From: Bacteroidales bacterium
Lineage (GTDB): Bacteria > Bacteroidota > Bacteroidia > Bacteroidales > UBA932
Assembly (NCBI GenBank): GCA_017423025.1
Contig: JAFPGC010000029.1
Span: 1-37,278 of the forward strand
DNA: 37,278 nucleotides
Direction: 5' to 3'
In this document: in pieces, positions 8,114-16,844 of the stretch
Numbering within the stretch: the first letter of the stretch is position 1
How the letters are laid out: each line of letters opens with the position of its first letter
The notes under the pieces: generated by a model
Told to the model about the DNA's origin: nothing
The model's database searches: none
The model's input: only the letters and a program-made list of their open reading frames with translations
Program-made: the position numbers and the translations under genes

Positions 8114-10038
8114 TGAGAAACTTTTTCCTTGTTCTGGCAGCCCTGCTGCCGCTGTCGCTGGCTGCCCAGCAGCCCGTGGTGCTGCATTCGCACAACGACT
8201 ATAACCGCACGGCACCCTTCTGGGAGGCTTATTCCCAGCATTGCCGTTCCATTGAGGCCGATGTCCACTGGCACGACGGCCAGCTCCTGGTGGGCCACGA
8301 TGTGGAAGACCTGAAGCCAGAGAATACGTTCCTGCGCATGTACGTGGATCCCATCGTGCGCACTTTCCGCGCCAACGGCGGCAAGATGTGGGCCGGTTCC
8401 CCTGACCGCCTCATGCTCATGGTGGAGCTCAAGAGCCCCACGGAGCCCGAACTCTCGGAAGTGATCAAGCTCCTGGAACAGTTCCCGGACGTATTCTGCA
8501 GCCCCGACGGAGTGCAGATCTCCATTACCGGCAACACCCCGGCCAAGGAGCATTTCTGCGACTATCCCGCCTGGGTGGGTTATGACGGAGACATCCGCGA
8601 CAACTACACCCCGGAGCAGCTGGAGCGCGTGGCCCTGGTGAGTAACTCCTTCCGCATGTTTGCCAAGAAGTGGAACGGCAAGGGCCGTATGATCGATCCC
8701 GAGCTGGACGCCGTGAAGGCGGCCATCGCCAAGGTGCATTCCTGGGGCAAGCCCATCCGTTTCTGGGAGGCACCCGAAGGCACCACCGCCTACTTCACCT
8801 TCTGGAAACTGGGCGTGGATATCATCAATACGGACAAGCCCGCCGTGGCATCCCTCTTCTTCTCCGACTGGGGCAACAAGAACTTCATCATGGGCAAGCA
8901 CGAGGTTCAGGCCGGTGTGACGGGCACCAAGAAACTGGACGCCGCCACCCGCAGCTTCTCCGGTTTCCAGAACGAGAAACTGCAGCTGAGCCAGCGCGTT
9001 CCCACCTATACGCCCACTTACTTCAACGACGGCGCCAAGAAAAAGATCAAGAACGTGATCCTGCTCATCGGCGACGGCATGGGCCTGAACCAGGTAATGG
9101 CGGCCGCCTATGCCAACAATCGGGAACTGACCATGCTCAACATGAAGAGCGTGGGCATCCAGTACTACAATCCCAATGACGATTTCATCGGCGACTCCGC
9201 TTCCGGCGGCAGCGCCCTTGCAACGGGCGAAGTCTCCTGGACCCGCCATATCTCCTCCAACAAGGACGGCTCCGAGGAGTATTCTCCGCTTACGGATTAT
9301 TTCAAGGCTATGGGCAAGGCTACGGGCGTAGTCTCTTTGGGAGATATTGCCGATGCCACCCCTGCTGTATTCTACGGTCATACCTCCGAGCGTGACAGCA
9401 CCGACAAGATTACCAGCTACTGGCTCACCAGCGACGTAGATCTCATCTGCGGCCCCGGCACCAGCTATGTGGAGCGTCCCCGAAAGGACGGCCTGGATAT
9501 GCTCAACGGCATCAAGGCCAACGGCTACAGCTACACCAAGAACGCCACCGCTGTGGATCAGGTCAGCGGCAAGCTCATCTGCCTGGACGACCGCATGGGC
9601 GCTTACGCTACGGAAGAGACCCTGCCTTTCCTGGCCGATATCACCCGCGCTTCCATCCAGAAGCTTTCCAAGGATTCCAAGAAGGGCTTCTTCCTCATGG
9701 TGGAAGGCGCCAAGATTGACTATGCCGGCCACTCCGACTGCTTCCCGGCTTCCGTGATAGAGGAATTCAGCTTTGACCTGGCAGTGGCCGAGGCCCTCAA
9801 GTTTGCCGATTCCAACGGCGAAACCCTGGTGGTGGTGACGGCCGACCACGAGACCGGCGGCCTCACCCTCCTGGACGGAGACCTGGAGACGGGTCATGTG
9901 CTGGCCGTTTACAATTCCGACGACCATACGCCCACCGTGGTGCCCGTCTATGCCTACGGCCCCGGTTCCCGCGAGTTCATCGGCACCTATCTGAATGTTG
10001 AGATTGCCCGTACCATCAAAAAGCTGGTTACCAAATGA
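8113..10038 (+). CDS. Two-domain phosphodiesterase (GDPD/PI-PLC-like) - alkaline phosphatase fusion
   Basis: A Sec leader ends near LSLAAQ, then residues about 22-260 resemble the glycerophosphodiester phosphodiesterase/PI-PLC-like TIM barrel: HSHNDY (25-30), SIEADVHW, LLVGHD and VELKSP supply the expected His, Glu, Asp, His and Glu residues. Residues about 310-641 are a PhoA-type alkaline phosphatase: LIGDGMG, GDSASGGSALATG with the nucleophile Ser362, MVEGAKIDYAGH, TADHETGG and SDDHTPTVVPVYAYGP. One polypeptide could therefore cut a phosphodiester and then strip the remaining phosphomonoester. This domain pairing is found in other Bacteroidota (from memory). It shares a base with the GH92 stop codon and its own TGA overlaps the next ATG, so it belongs with the mannosidase. 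Substrate unknown; glycerol-phosphate or sugar-phosphate diesters are likely (inference). Confidence 0.88.
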   Translation: MRNFFLVLAALLPLSLAAQQPVVLHSHNDYNRTAPFWEAYSQHCRSIEADVHWHDGQLLVGHDVEDLKPENTFLRMYVDPIVRTFRANGGKMWAGSPDRLMLMVELKSPTEPELSEVIKLLEQFPDVFCSPDGVQISITGNTPAKEHFCDYPAWVGYDGDIRDNYTPEQLERVALVSNSFRMFAKKWNGKGRMIDPELDAVKAAIAKVHSWGKPIRFWEAPEGTTAYFTFWKLGVDIINTDKPAVASLFFSDWGNKNFIMGKHEVQAGVTGTKKLDAATRSFSGFQNEKLQLSQRVPTYTPTYFNDGAKKKIKNVILLIGDGMGLNQVMAAAYANNRELTMLNMKSVGIQYYNPNDDFIGDSASGGSALATGEVSWTRHISSNKDGSEEYSPLTDYFKAMGKATGVVSLGDIADATPAVFYGHTSERDSTDKITSYWLTSDVDLICGPGTSYVERPRKDGLDMLNGIKANGYSYTKNATAVDQVSGKLICLDDRMGAYATEETLPFLADITRASIQKLSKDSKKGFFLMVEGAKIDYAGHSDCFPASVIEEFSFDLAVAEALKFADSNGETLVVVTADHETGGLTLLDGDLETGHVLAVYNSDDHTPTVVPVYAYGPGSREFIGTYLNVEIARTIKKLVTK

Positions 10039-11636
10039 GAAAGGCACTGATTAGCGGCCTCCTGCTGCTGTGTGCGGCAGGTATGTGGGCCCAGGACCTC
10101 AGAAGCGGCCCCTATGAGCTTCCGTACAAGAACACGTACGTGAAGAACATCTTCGTGGCCGAGAATCCCTACCGCACCATGAAGCGGGAAACCCAGAAGC
10201 CGGGCAGCTACGAGCAGGCCCAGAAAGTGCTTCCGGCCCCCTTCTGGGAAGGCCACCAGGCCGAGGTAGACATGTACTGGCACGCCTGGAAGATTGCCAT
10301 CGGCAACATCCGGCAGCCGCAGGAGGGCTCCGGCTTCGTGAGCCCCTACCTGGACGTGGCCTACAACGGTAACATCTTCATGTGGGACGACAGCTTCATG
10401 ATGCTCTTTGCCCGCTACGGCTACCGTTTCTTCCCTTTCCAGAAAACGCTGGATAACTTCTACGCCAAGCAGCATCAGGACGGCTTCATCTGCCGCGAGA
10501 TAAGGGCCGATGGCTCCGACTGCTTCGAGCGTTACGACCCCGTGAGCACAGGCCCCAACCTCCTCCCTTGGGCAGAACTCCTGTATTACGAGCAGTTCGG
10601 AGATATCGACCGCCTGCACCGCGTATTCCCGGCCCTGGTGGCCTACGCCCAGTGGTGGAAACTGAACCGCACCTGGCCCAACGGCACTTACTGGAGCAGC
10701 GGCTGGGGCACTGGCATGGACAATATGCCGCGCGTACCGGAAGGCTACAACCAGATTTTCTCCAACGGTCACATGAGCTGGCTGGACACCAATCTCCAGC
10801 AGTATCTGGTGAATAACTGCCTCATGCAGATTGGCTTCTACACGGAGCGCTGGCAGGAGATTGAGGATATGGAAGACGAAATGAAGTTCCTCAAGGCCTG
10901 GATCAACGACAACATGTGGGACCCCGAGACCGGCTTCCTGTATGATGTGTATGCCGACGGCTCCCGCAATGCCACCAAGGGCATATCGGCCTTCTGGGCC
11001 CTTCAGACGGATGTCCTGGACAAGGAACGCCTGGATGTGCTGGTGGAGCATCTGAATGACACCACCGAATTTGCCCGCACCCACCGCGTGCCTTCCCTTA
11101 GCGCAGACCACAAGAAGTACAATCCGCTGGGCCGCTACTGGCAGGGCGGAATTTGGCCGGGCACCAATTACATGGTGATCGACGGCCTGTGGCGCAAGGG
11201 TTACAAGGACCTTTCCCGCGAGATTGCCGACAACCATTTTGGCAATGTGTTCCAGGTGTGGAAGAACACCGGCACCTTCTGGGAGTATTACGCCCCCGAG
11301 AGCGTGGAGCCCGGGTTCATGGCCCGCAAGGACTTCGTGGGCTGGGCCGGCCTTCCGCCCATCGCGGAGTTCATCGAATGCATCCTGGGCATCCGCGGCC
11401 AGTACAGCGAGAACAAGATCGAGTGGGATGTCCGCCAGCTGGAAGCCCACGGCATCGACCGCTATCCCTTCGGCCCCGAAGGGGTGGTGGGTCTCAAGGT
11501 GGCCGCCCGCAAATCGGCCTCTGAAAAACCTGTAATTACGGTTACAACCAATGTCCCCTTTGACCTGGTGCTTACCTGGGGGAACGGGGAAACCAGCACC
11601 GTCCATGTAGAGAAAACCGGAAAAATCAAATACTAA
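10035..11636 (+). CDS. Clan GH-G (alpha/alpha)6 glycosidase, GH63/GH37/mannosylglycerate hydrolase-like
   Basis: The 533-residue protein has a Sec leader ending at GMWAQ and an (alpha/alpha)6-barrel pattern of the GH37/GH63/MGH-like group: FMWDDSFMMLFARYG (Asp118/Asp119 region), STGPNLLPW, SGWGTGMDNMPR with a likely acid Asp229, RYWQGGIWPGTNYMV, and TFWEYYAPE with a likely base Glu417. Members are inverting exo-enzymes acting on alpha-glucosides, alpha-mannosyl-glycerate or N-glycan glucose. The precise family cannot be fixed by eye. Its ATG overlaps the previous TGA (ATGA), indicating translational coupling with the phosphodiesterase-phosphatase and GH92 genes. A role in trimming the aglycone exposed by those enzymes is plausible (inference). 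Confidence 0.75.
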   Translation: MRKALISGLLLLCAAGMWAQDLRSGPYELPYKNTYVKNIFVAENPYRTMKRETQKPGSYEQAQKVLPAPFWEGHQAEVDMYWHAWKIAIGNIRQPQEGSGFVSPYLDVAYNGNIFMWDDSFMMLFARYGYRFFPFQKTLDNFYAKQHQDGFICREIRADGSDCFERYDPVSTGPNLLPWAELLYYEQFGDIDRLHRVFPALVAYAQWWKLNRTWPNGTYWSSGWGTGMDNMPRVPEGYNQIFSNGHMSWLDTNLQQYLVNNCLMQIGFYTERWQEIEDMEDEMKFLKAWINDNMWDPETGFLYDVYADGSRNATKGISAFWALQTDVLDKERLDVLVEHLNDTTEFARTHRVPSLSADHKKYNPLGRYWQGGIWPGTNYMVIDGLWRKGYKDLSREIADNHFGNVFQVWKNTGTFWEYYAPESVEPGFMARKDFVGWAGLPPIAEFIECILGIRGQYSENKIEWDVRQLEAHGIDRYPFGPEGVVGLKVAARKSASEKPVITVTTNVPFDLVLTWGNGETSTVHVEKTGKIKY

Positions 11637-11644
11637 TAACCACT

Positions 11645-13207
11645 ATGAAAAGAATTATCGTTTTGGGAGTTCTGGCGCTGGCGGCGCTGGTGTCCTGCAG
11701 CAGGGGCGGGCACGATCCCCGGCTGGTAATCATTACCTTTGACGGCCTGCGCTGGCAGGAACTGTATGGAGGGGCCGATGAAGCCCTCATCAACGACGCC
11801 AGGTTTGTGAGAAACATCCCCGAGACCAAGAACAAGTACTGGAAGGAAACTCCCGAGGAGCGCAGGGAAGCCCTGATGCCCTTTATCTGGAGCTATGCCC
11901 CTCAGCACGGTTATATGCTGGGCAACCGCAACAAGAACAGCTTCATGCAGGTAGCCAATGCCATGAGCTTCTCCTATCCCGGCTACAGTGAAATGTTCTG
12001 CGGCTGGCCCGACGACGAGCGAATTGATTCCAACGACCCCAACCCCAATCCCAATGTGAGTGTGCTGGAAGTTGTGAACCAGGATCCCCGATACAAGGGA
12101 AAGGTGATGATGTACTCCTCCTGGGAGAGCATCCGCTTTGCCGTGAACAATGAGCGCGGCGGCTTCAAGGCCAGCAGCGCCCATGAGCCGTCCTACACGG
12201 ATACTCCCGCCGCCCAGCGCCTGCAGGATGTGGACGCCGGCATTGCCGACGGAGGCTTCGGCTATTCCGAGCGCCTGGACTGCATCACCTACGGCATGGC
12301 CATGGAAACCCTTGTGAAAGAGCATCCCAAGGTGTTCTACGTGGGTTTCGGCGACACCGACGAATATGCCCACGGCGGAGAATATGACAATTATCTGGAT
12401 GCCATCCACTGGACGGACCTCTATATCCGCCGCATCGTGGAGGCCTGCGAGGCCGATCCTTACTACAAGGGCAAGACCACCTATATCCTCACCTGCGACC
12501 ACGGCCGCGGTTACGGCCCCGCCTTCCGCAGCCACAGCGCCAGCGTCCGCGGTGCCAACCAGACCTGGTTCATCGCTTTCGGAAAGGATGTCCCTGTAGT
12601 GGGTGAAACCTCCAACAACGGTATGTTCTACACCAAGCAGTTCGCCGCTACCATCGCCGACATCCTGGGTGTGGACTTCACCCCCGGCAATGGCGAGAAG
12701 TGCGAGCCCTTCGACCCCAACTTCTCCAAGGAACCCGAAAAACCGGTGGCCAAGGCTACTTTCGCAGCCGTTGAGGCCAAGCCCAAGGGCCAGGGTCTGC
12801 GTTATACCTATTGTGAAGGGGATATCAAGAGCTGCAAGGATGTCCTGGCATTACCCGTGAAAAAGAGCGGTATCACCCCTGTGTTCGGAACCGAGGCCGT
12901 CAAGATGACGGAAGACCACTTCGGCATTGTGTTCAAGGGCCTGATGAAGATTGAGAAGGAAGGCCTGTACCAGCTTTCCATGTCCTGCGATGACGGTGCC
13001 ATCCTCTGGCTGGACGGCCAGCTCCTGTGGGATGTAGACCGCAACGGCGGCGGTTTCCGCGAGGCCTGGTTCAACCTGGGTGCCGGTTACCATCGTCTGG
13101 AGGTGCAGTACTGGGAGAATTACGGTGGGGAAGATATGTATATAGGCATCACCGGACCTGGCATCGACGTGGACAACCTCCCGGCCAGCATGCTTTATTT
13201 TGAATAA
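11645..13207 (+). CDS. Alkaline-phosphatase-superfamily lipoprotein with C-terminal PA14-like module (copy 2)
   Basis: This 520-residue paralogue of the gene at 1746 has the same lipoprotein leader type (LVSC), the TFDGLRWQEL metal motif, SYPGYSEMFCGWPDDER, GFGDTDEYAH and CDHGRG, and the same PA14-like C-terminus (EDHFGIVFKG, CDDGAILWLDGQ) ending NLPASMLYFE. Differences cluster in residues 45-65, around 170-200 and 255-300, near the expected active-site rim, so the copies may prefer different esters (inference). It lies 8 bases after the GH-G gene. Its last 8 bases overlap the following gene, which starts at a TTG inside the final Phe-Glu-stop codons. The function is phosphoester hydrolysis by family; the substrate is unknown. 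Confidence 0.85.
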   Translation: MKRIIVLGVLALAALVSCSRGGHDPRLVIITFDGLRWQELYGGADEALINDARFVRNIPETKNKYWKETPEERREALMPFIWSYAPQHGYMLGNRNKNSFMQVANAMSFSYPGYSEMFCGWPDDERIDSNDPNPNPNVSVLEVVNQDPRYKGKVMMYSSWESIRFAVNNERGGFKASSAHEPSYTDTPAAQRLQDVDAGIADGGFGYSERLDCITYGMAMETLVKEHPKVFYVGFGDTDEYAHGGEYDNYLDAIHWTDLYIRRIVEACEADPYYKGKTTYILTCDHGRGYGPAFRSHSASVRGANQTWFIAFGKDVPVVGETSNNGMFYTKQFAATIADILGVDFTPGNGEKCEPFDPNFSKEPEKPVAKATFAAVEAKPKGQGLRYTYCEGDIKSCKDVLALPVKKSGITPVFGTEAVKMTEDHFGIVFKGLMKIEKEGLYQLSMSCDDGAILWLDGQLLWDVDRNGGGFREAWFNLGAGYHRLEVQYWENYGGEDMYIGITGPGIDVDNLPASMLYFE

Positions 13208-16200
13208 GATTCGTCTGTTTATCCTGGCGGCACTGGTGGTGCTGCCAGGATTGCTTTCGGCCCAGGAAGTAACGGTAAACGAAGCCCGGTTCCAGCCAGG
13301 GGACAACCCGGACTGGGCCGCTCCGGCCTATGACGACAGCGCCTGGCCGTCCCTTACCCTGGATAAGGAGTGGGACTACCAGGGCGTTTCCAACCCGGGC
13401 AACTATGCCTGGTACCGCATCCATGTGCGCATCCCTTTATCCGTCAAAAAGCGCCTGCCCTTCCCGGGAAAGGTCCTCGTAAATCTGGGCTGCATAGACG
13501 ACTGTGACGAAACCTGGCTCAATGGCAGGCCGATAGGGAAAACCGGTACATTATCTACCGACCCCGAGGGTTACAAGACCAAATACGACGTGCCGCGCCG
13601 TTACCTGGTTCCCGAGGATTGGATCAAGTGGGACCAGGAGAATGTGATAGCCGTGCGCGTATACAATGGGGACAACCCCGGTGGCTTTTACGAAGGCCCC
13701 GTGAAGATTGGAACGCCCGCTTTGTCCGATTATGCCGGATTCACCGTGGCGGAAGAAGGTGGCGTGTGCAAGGTCACTTTTGCCTCCGACGTTAAGACCA
13801 GCGGCATCCTTCTGGTGGAGAGCAAGGACATTTATACGGATAAGGCCGATGCTCCCGTTACCCGCAGGGTGAACTTGAGACCGGGGCAACCCACCGTGCT
13901 CACCATTCCGGTGGCTCCGGCGAGATCCCTCAGCTTCACCTATTCGGACAAGACATCCGGTGATCAACTGAAGGTTGCCTACAGTACCCGTTATATCCTC
14001 ACGCCCGAAGCCCCCGCCACACCGCGTTACAACGGTCCGCTGGTGTTTGGCGTGCGCCCGGGTTCTCCGGTCGTTTTCCGTCTGGCTTTCTCGGGTGAGA
14101 AGCCTATGAAATATGCCGTTAAAGGCCTTCCGGAAGGCGTTGTGCTGGATCCGGACAAAGGTGTTCTTAGTGGCAGCTGCGCTGTGCCGGGAGAATATCC
14201 GCTGGTGTTCACGGCGACCAACGGCAAGGGCAGCGCCCAGGCGGCTTTGACCCTATGCGTGGGGGAAGACAAGATAGGCCTTACTCCGCCCATGGGCTGG
14301 AACAGCTGGAACTGCTGGGGCCTTAGCGTCTCGCAGGAGAAAGTAATGTCATCGGCCGCCGCCCTTATCAACAGGGGATTGGCCGATTATGGCTACGCCT
14401 ATATGAACCTGGACGATGGCTGGGAAGGCGAGGAACGCACGCCGGAAGGCTATATCCAGGGCAATGAAAAGTTCCCGGACATGAAGGGGCTGGGAGACTG
14501 GCTGCATTCCAACGGTCTCAAATTCGGAATCTATTCCAGCCCCGGAGAGCGCACCTGTGGCGGCCATCCGGGCTCGCTGGACCACGAGAAGCAGGATGCA
14601 GAAGTCTGGAACAGCTGGGGGGTGGATTATCTGAAATACGACTGGTGCAGTTACCGCAATGTGTTTTATGAGGGCCGTGACCGGTCTGAGGCGGCCTATA
14701 TGCGTCCTTATTTGAAGATGCAGCAGTTCCTGCGCGAACAGCCCCGGGATATCTTCTACAGCCTCTGCCAGTTTGGCTGGGGCAATGCCATTGCCTGGGG
14801 CATCTTTGTGGACGCTAATTCCTGGCGCACCGCGCACGATATCGAAGATACCTGGGAGTCCCTCTATGTGACGGGTTTTGAGCGGCAAGTGGGACTGGAT
14901 TCCTATTCCGGCCCCGGCCATTGGAACGACCCGGATATGCTGGTGGTGGGCAAGGTGGGCTGGAGCGACAACCTGCGCGAAAGCCGTCTCACTCCCGCCG
15001 AGCAGTACACCCACATTTCCATTTGGTCCCTGCTGGCCTCCAACATGCTCATAGGCTGTGACATTTCGCAGATAGATGACTTTACCTTCAACCTCCTCTG
15101 CAACAACGAGGTGAACGCCGTGAACCAGGATGTCCTGGGCCAGCAGGCGCACCAGGACGTGGACGAGGACGGGGTACAGATCTGGAGCCGTCCCCTGGCC
15201 GACGGCAGCACGGCGGTGGGTATCTTCAACCTGAACGATACGGCCCTTCCGGTTTGGCTGGACGGAGCGCTGGACAAGATTGGCCTTCAAGCCGGGGTTG
15301 TCCGCGACCTCTGGCGTCAGAAGGACATTCCCACGGCTGCGGAGTACCTTATCCCCAGCCATGGAGTGCTCTATGTGCGGGTGAGTCGGACTCCTAGTCT
15401 CATTCCCGCTCCGGTGGAGTATCAGCCGGGGAAAGGCAGCATTTCATCGGCCCAACTGGCACAGCTGACGCCGGTGGTGATTATCTCCGAGAAGAGCCTG
15501 CAGAAAAGGCTGGAGGGTCAGAAACTGACTGAATGGCAACTGAAGCAGGCCTACTGGCTGGATATAGGGAAGGAGGGCGTCCGTATAGAAGCGGCCGATG
15601 AACAGGGTGCCTTCTATGCCCGACAGTCCCTGAAGATGCTTGCGGAACTCTCCGATGTGGTATCCTATTGCTCCATCCTGGACTGGCCCGGCTTTGAGTA
15701 CCGTGGAATGATGCTGGATGTGAGCCGGAATTTCCAGGACAAGGAGTTTGTGATGAAGCAGTTGGAAATGATGGCGGCCCTCAAGATGAACCGGTTCCAT
15801 TTCCATCTGGTGGACAATCCGGGCTGGCGCCTGCAAATAGATGCCTACCCTCGGCTTACTGAGCTGACCGCCTGGCGCCCGGAACCCGATTTCTGGGATT
15901 GGGAAAAGGATGAAATCGGGGGAGATTTCCTGGAAGAAGGAACGCCCGGAGCCTACGGAGGTTATTATACCAAGCAGGATATAGCCGAAATCCTGGCCTT
16001 TGCCCATGAGAGGTTTATCGAGGTCATCCCCGAAATTGAGATGCCCGGGCATAATTATGAAACCCGCGCCGCTTATCCGGAATTGGTCTGTTCCCTCCCG
16101 GCCGATGAAAGGCCCGACCACAGGGAACTGTGTCCTGGCAAGGAAAGCACCTACGAATTTCTGGAGAAGGTGCTGCTGGAGGTCTTTGACTTGTTCCCCA

Positions 16201-16826
16201 ACGAATATGTCCATATCGGCGGAGACGAGGCCGGTAAACGGAACTGGGAACGCTGCCCGGATTGCCAGGCCCGGATGGAGAAAGAGGGCCTGAAGAGCGT
16301 GGAAGAACTCCAGAGCTATATGATTAAGCGGATGGAGCGTTTTGCGCAGGCTCATGGCAAGCGGATCATCGGCTGGGATGAGATTCTGGAAGGCGGTCTG
16401 GCGCCCGATGCCACGGTGATGTCCTGGCGCGGAACGGAAGGCGGCCTGAAGGCCATCGCTGCCGGCCACGATGTCATTTTCACCCCTGGGAAGTATTGTT
16501 ATCTGGATCATTACCAAGGTCCTCAGTACCGCCCTGCGGGATCTATTCTGACTCTGAAGCAGGCCTATTCCTTCGATCCGCTGGCCGATGTGTCCGAGGC
16601 CGATGCCCACCATGTGCTGGGTTTGCAGGGTAACCTGTGGACCGAGTGGGTCCATGAGGCCTGGCATGCGGAGCTTCAGCTTTATCCCCGGCTCTTTGCC
16701 ATTGCCGAGGTTGCCTGGAGCTTGCCTTCCAACAGGGACTGGCCGGATTTCCAAATCCGCTCAGACGCCTGGTCACAGGTGGCCCGCAAGAAGGGCTATA
16801 CGGTTTATCCAGATCACATTAAGTAG
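13200..16826 (+). CDS. GH27 alpha-galactosidase - GH20 beta-N-acetylhexosaminidase fusion
   Basis: A 1208-residue, two-enzyme protein. The start is TTG at 13200, overlapping the previous gene by 8 bases; it is chosen because it gives MNKIRLF and a complete Sec leader ending LLSAQ. Residues about 22-180 are a jelly-roll domain (GH2/sialate-esterase N-domain type; DDSAW, AWYRIHV, WLNGRPIG, VIAVRVYN). Residues about 265-350 are an Ig-like module. Residues about 355-730 are GH27: TPPMGWNSWNCWG, YLKYDWC (nucleophile Asp481) and WRTAHDI (acid/base Asp547). From about residue 735 (IPAPVEY) to the end is GH20: LDVSRNFQDKEFV, FHLVDNPGWRLQIDAYPRL, EIEMPGH and the catalytic pair HIGGDE (Asp1009, Glu1010). 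It has no lipobox, so it should be periplasmic or secreted. Both halves have standalone homologues at 16845 and 28349. It would remove alpha-galactose (or alpha-GalNAc) and then beta-HexNAc. Confidence 0.93.
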   Translation: MNKIRLFILAALVVLPGLLSAQEVTVNEARFQPGDNPDWAAPAYDDSAWPSLTLDKEWDYQGVSNPGNYAWYRIHVRIPLSVKKRLPFPGKVLVNLGCIDDCDETWLNGRPIGKTGTLSTDPEGYKTKYDVPRRYLVPEDWIKWDQENVIAVRVYNGDNPGGFYEGPVKIGTPALSDYAGFTVAEEGGVCKVTFASDVKTSGILLVESKDIYTDKADAPVTRRVNLRPGQPTVLTIPVAPARSLSFTYSDKTSGDQLKVAYSTRYILTPEAPATPRYNGPLVFGVRPGSPVVFRLAFSGEKPMKYAVKGLPEGVVLDPDKGVLSGSCAVPGEYPLVFTATNGKGSAQAALTLCVGEDKIGLTPPMGWNSWNCWGLSVSQEKVMSSAAALINRGLADYGYAYMNLDDGWEGEERTPEGYIQGNEKFPDMKGLGDWLHSNGLKFGIYSSPGERTCGGHPGSLDHEKQDAEVWNSWGVDYLKYDWCSYRNVFYEGRDRSEAAYMRPYLKMQQFLREQPRDIFYSLCQFGWGNAIAWGIFVDANSWRTAHDIEDTWESLYVTGFERQVGLDSYSGPGHWNDPDMLVVGKVGWSDNLRESRLTPAEQYTHISIWSLLASNMLIGCDISQIDDFTFNLLCNNEVNAVNQDVLGQQAHQDVDEDGVQIWSRPLADGSTAVGIFNLNDTALPVWLDGALDKIGLQAGVVRDLWRQKDIPTAAEYLIPSHGVLYVRVSRTPSLIPAPVEYQPGKGSISSAQLAQLTPVVIISEKSLQKRLEGQKLTEWQLKQAYWLDIGKEGVRIEAADEQGAFYARQSLKMLAELSDVVSYCSILDWPGFEYRGMMLDVSRNFQDKEFVMKQLEMMAALKMNRFHFHLVDNPGWRLQIDAYPRLTELTAWRPEPDFWDWEKDEIGGDFLEEGTPGAYGGYYTKQDIAEILAFAHERFIEVIPEIEMPGHNYETRAAYPELVCSLPADERPDHRELCPGKESTYEFLEKVLLEVFDLFPNEYVHIGGDEAGKRNWERCPDCQARMEKEGLKSVEELQSYMIKRMERFAQAHGKRIIGWDEILEGGLAPDATVMSWRGTEGGLKAIAAGHDVIFTPGKYCYLDHYQGPQYRPAGSILTLKQAYSFDPLADVSEADAHHVLGLQGNLWTEWVHEAWHAELQLYPRLFAIAEVAWSLPSNRDWPDFQIRSDAWSQVARKKGYTVYPDHIK

Positions 16827-16844
16827 AATAACACACGTAATCGT

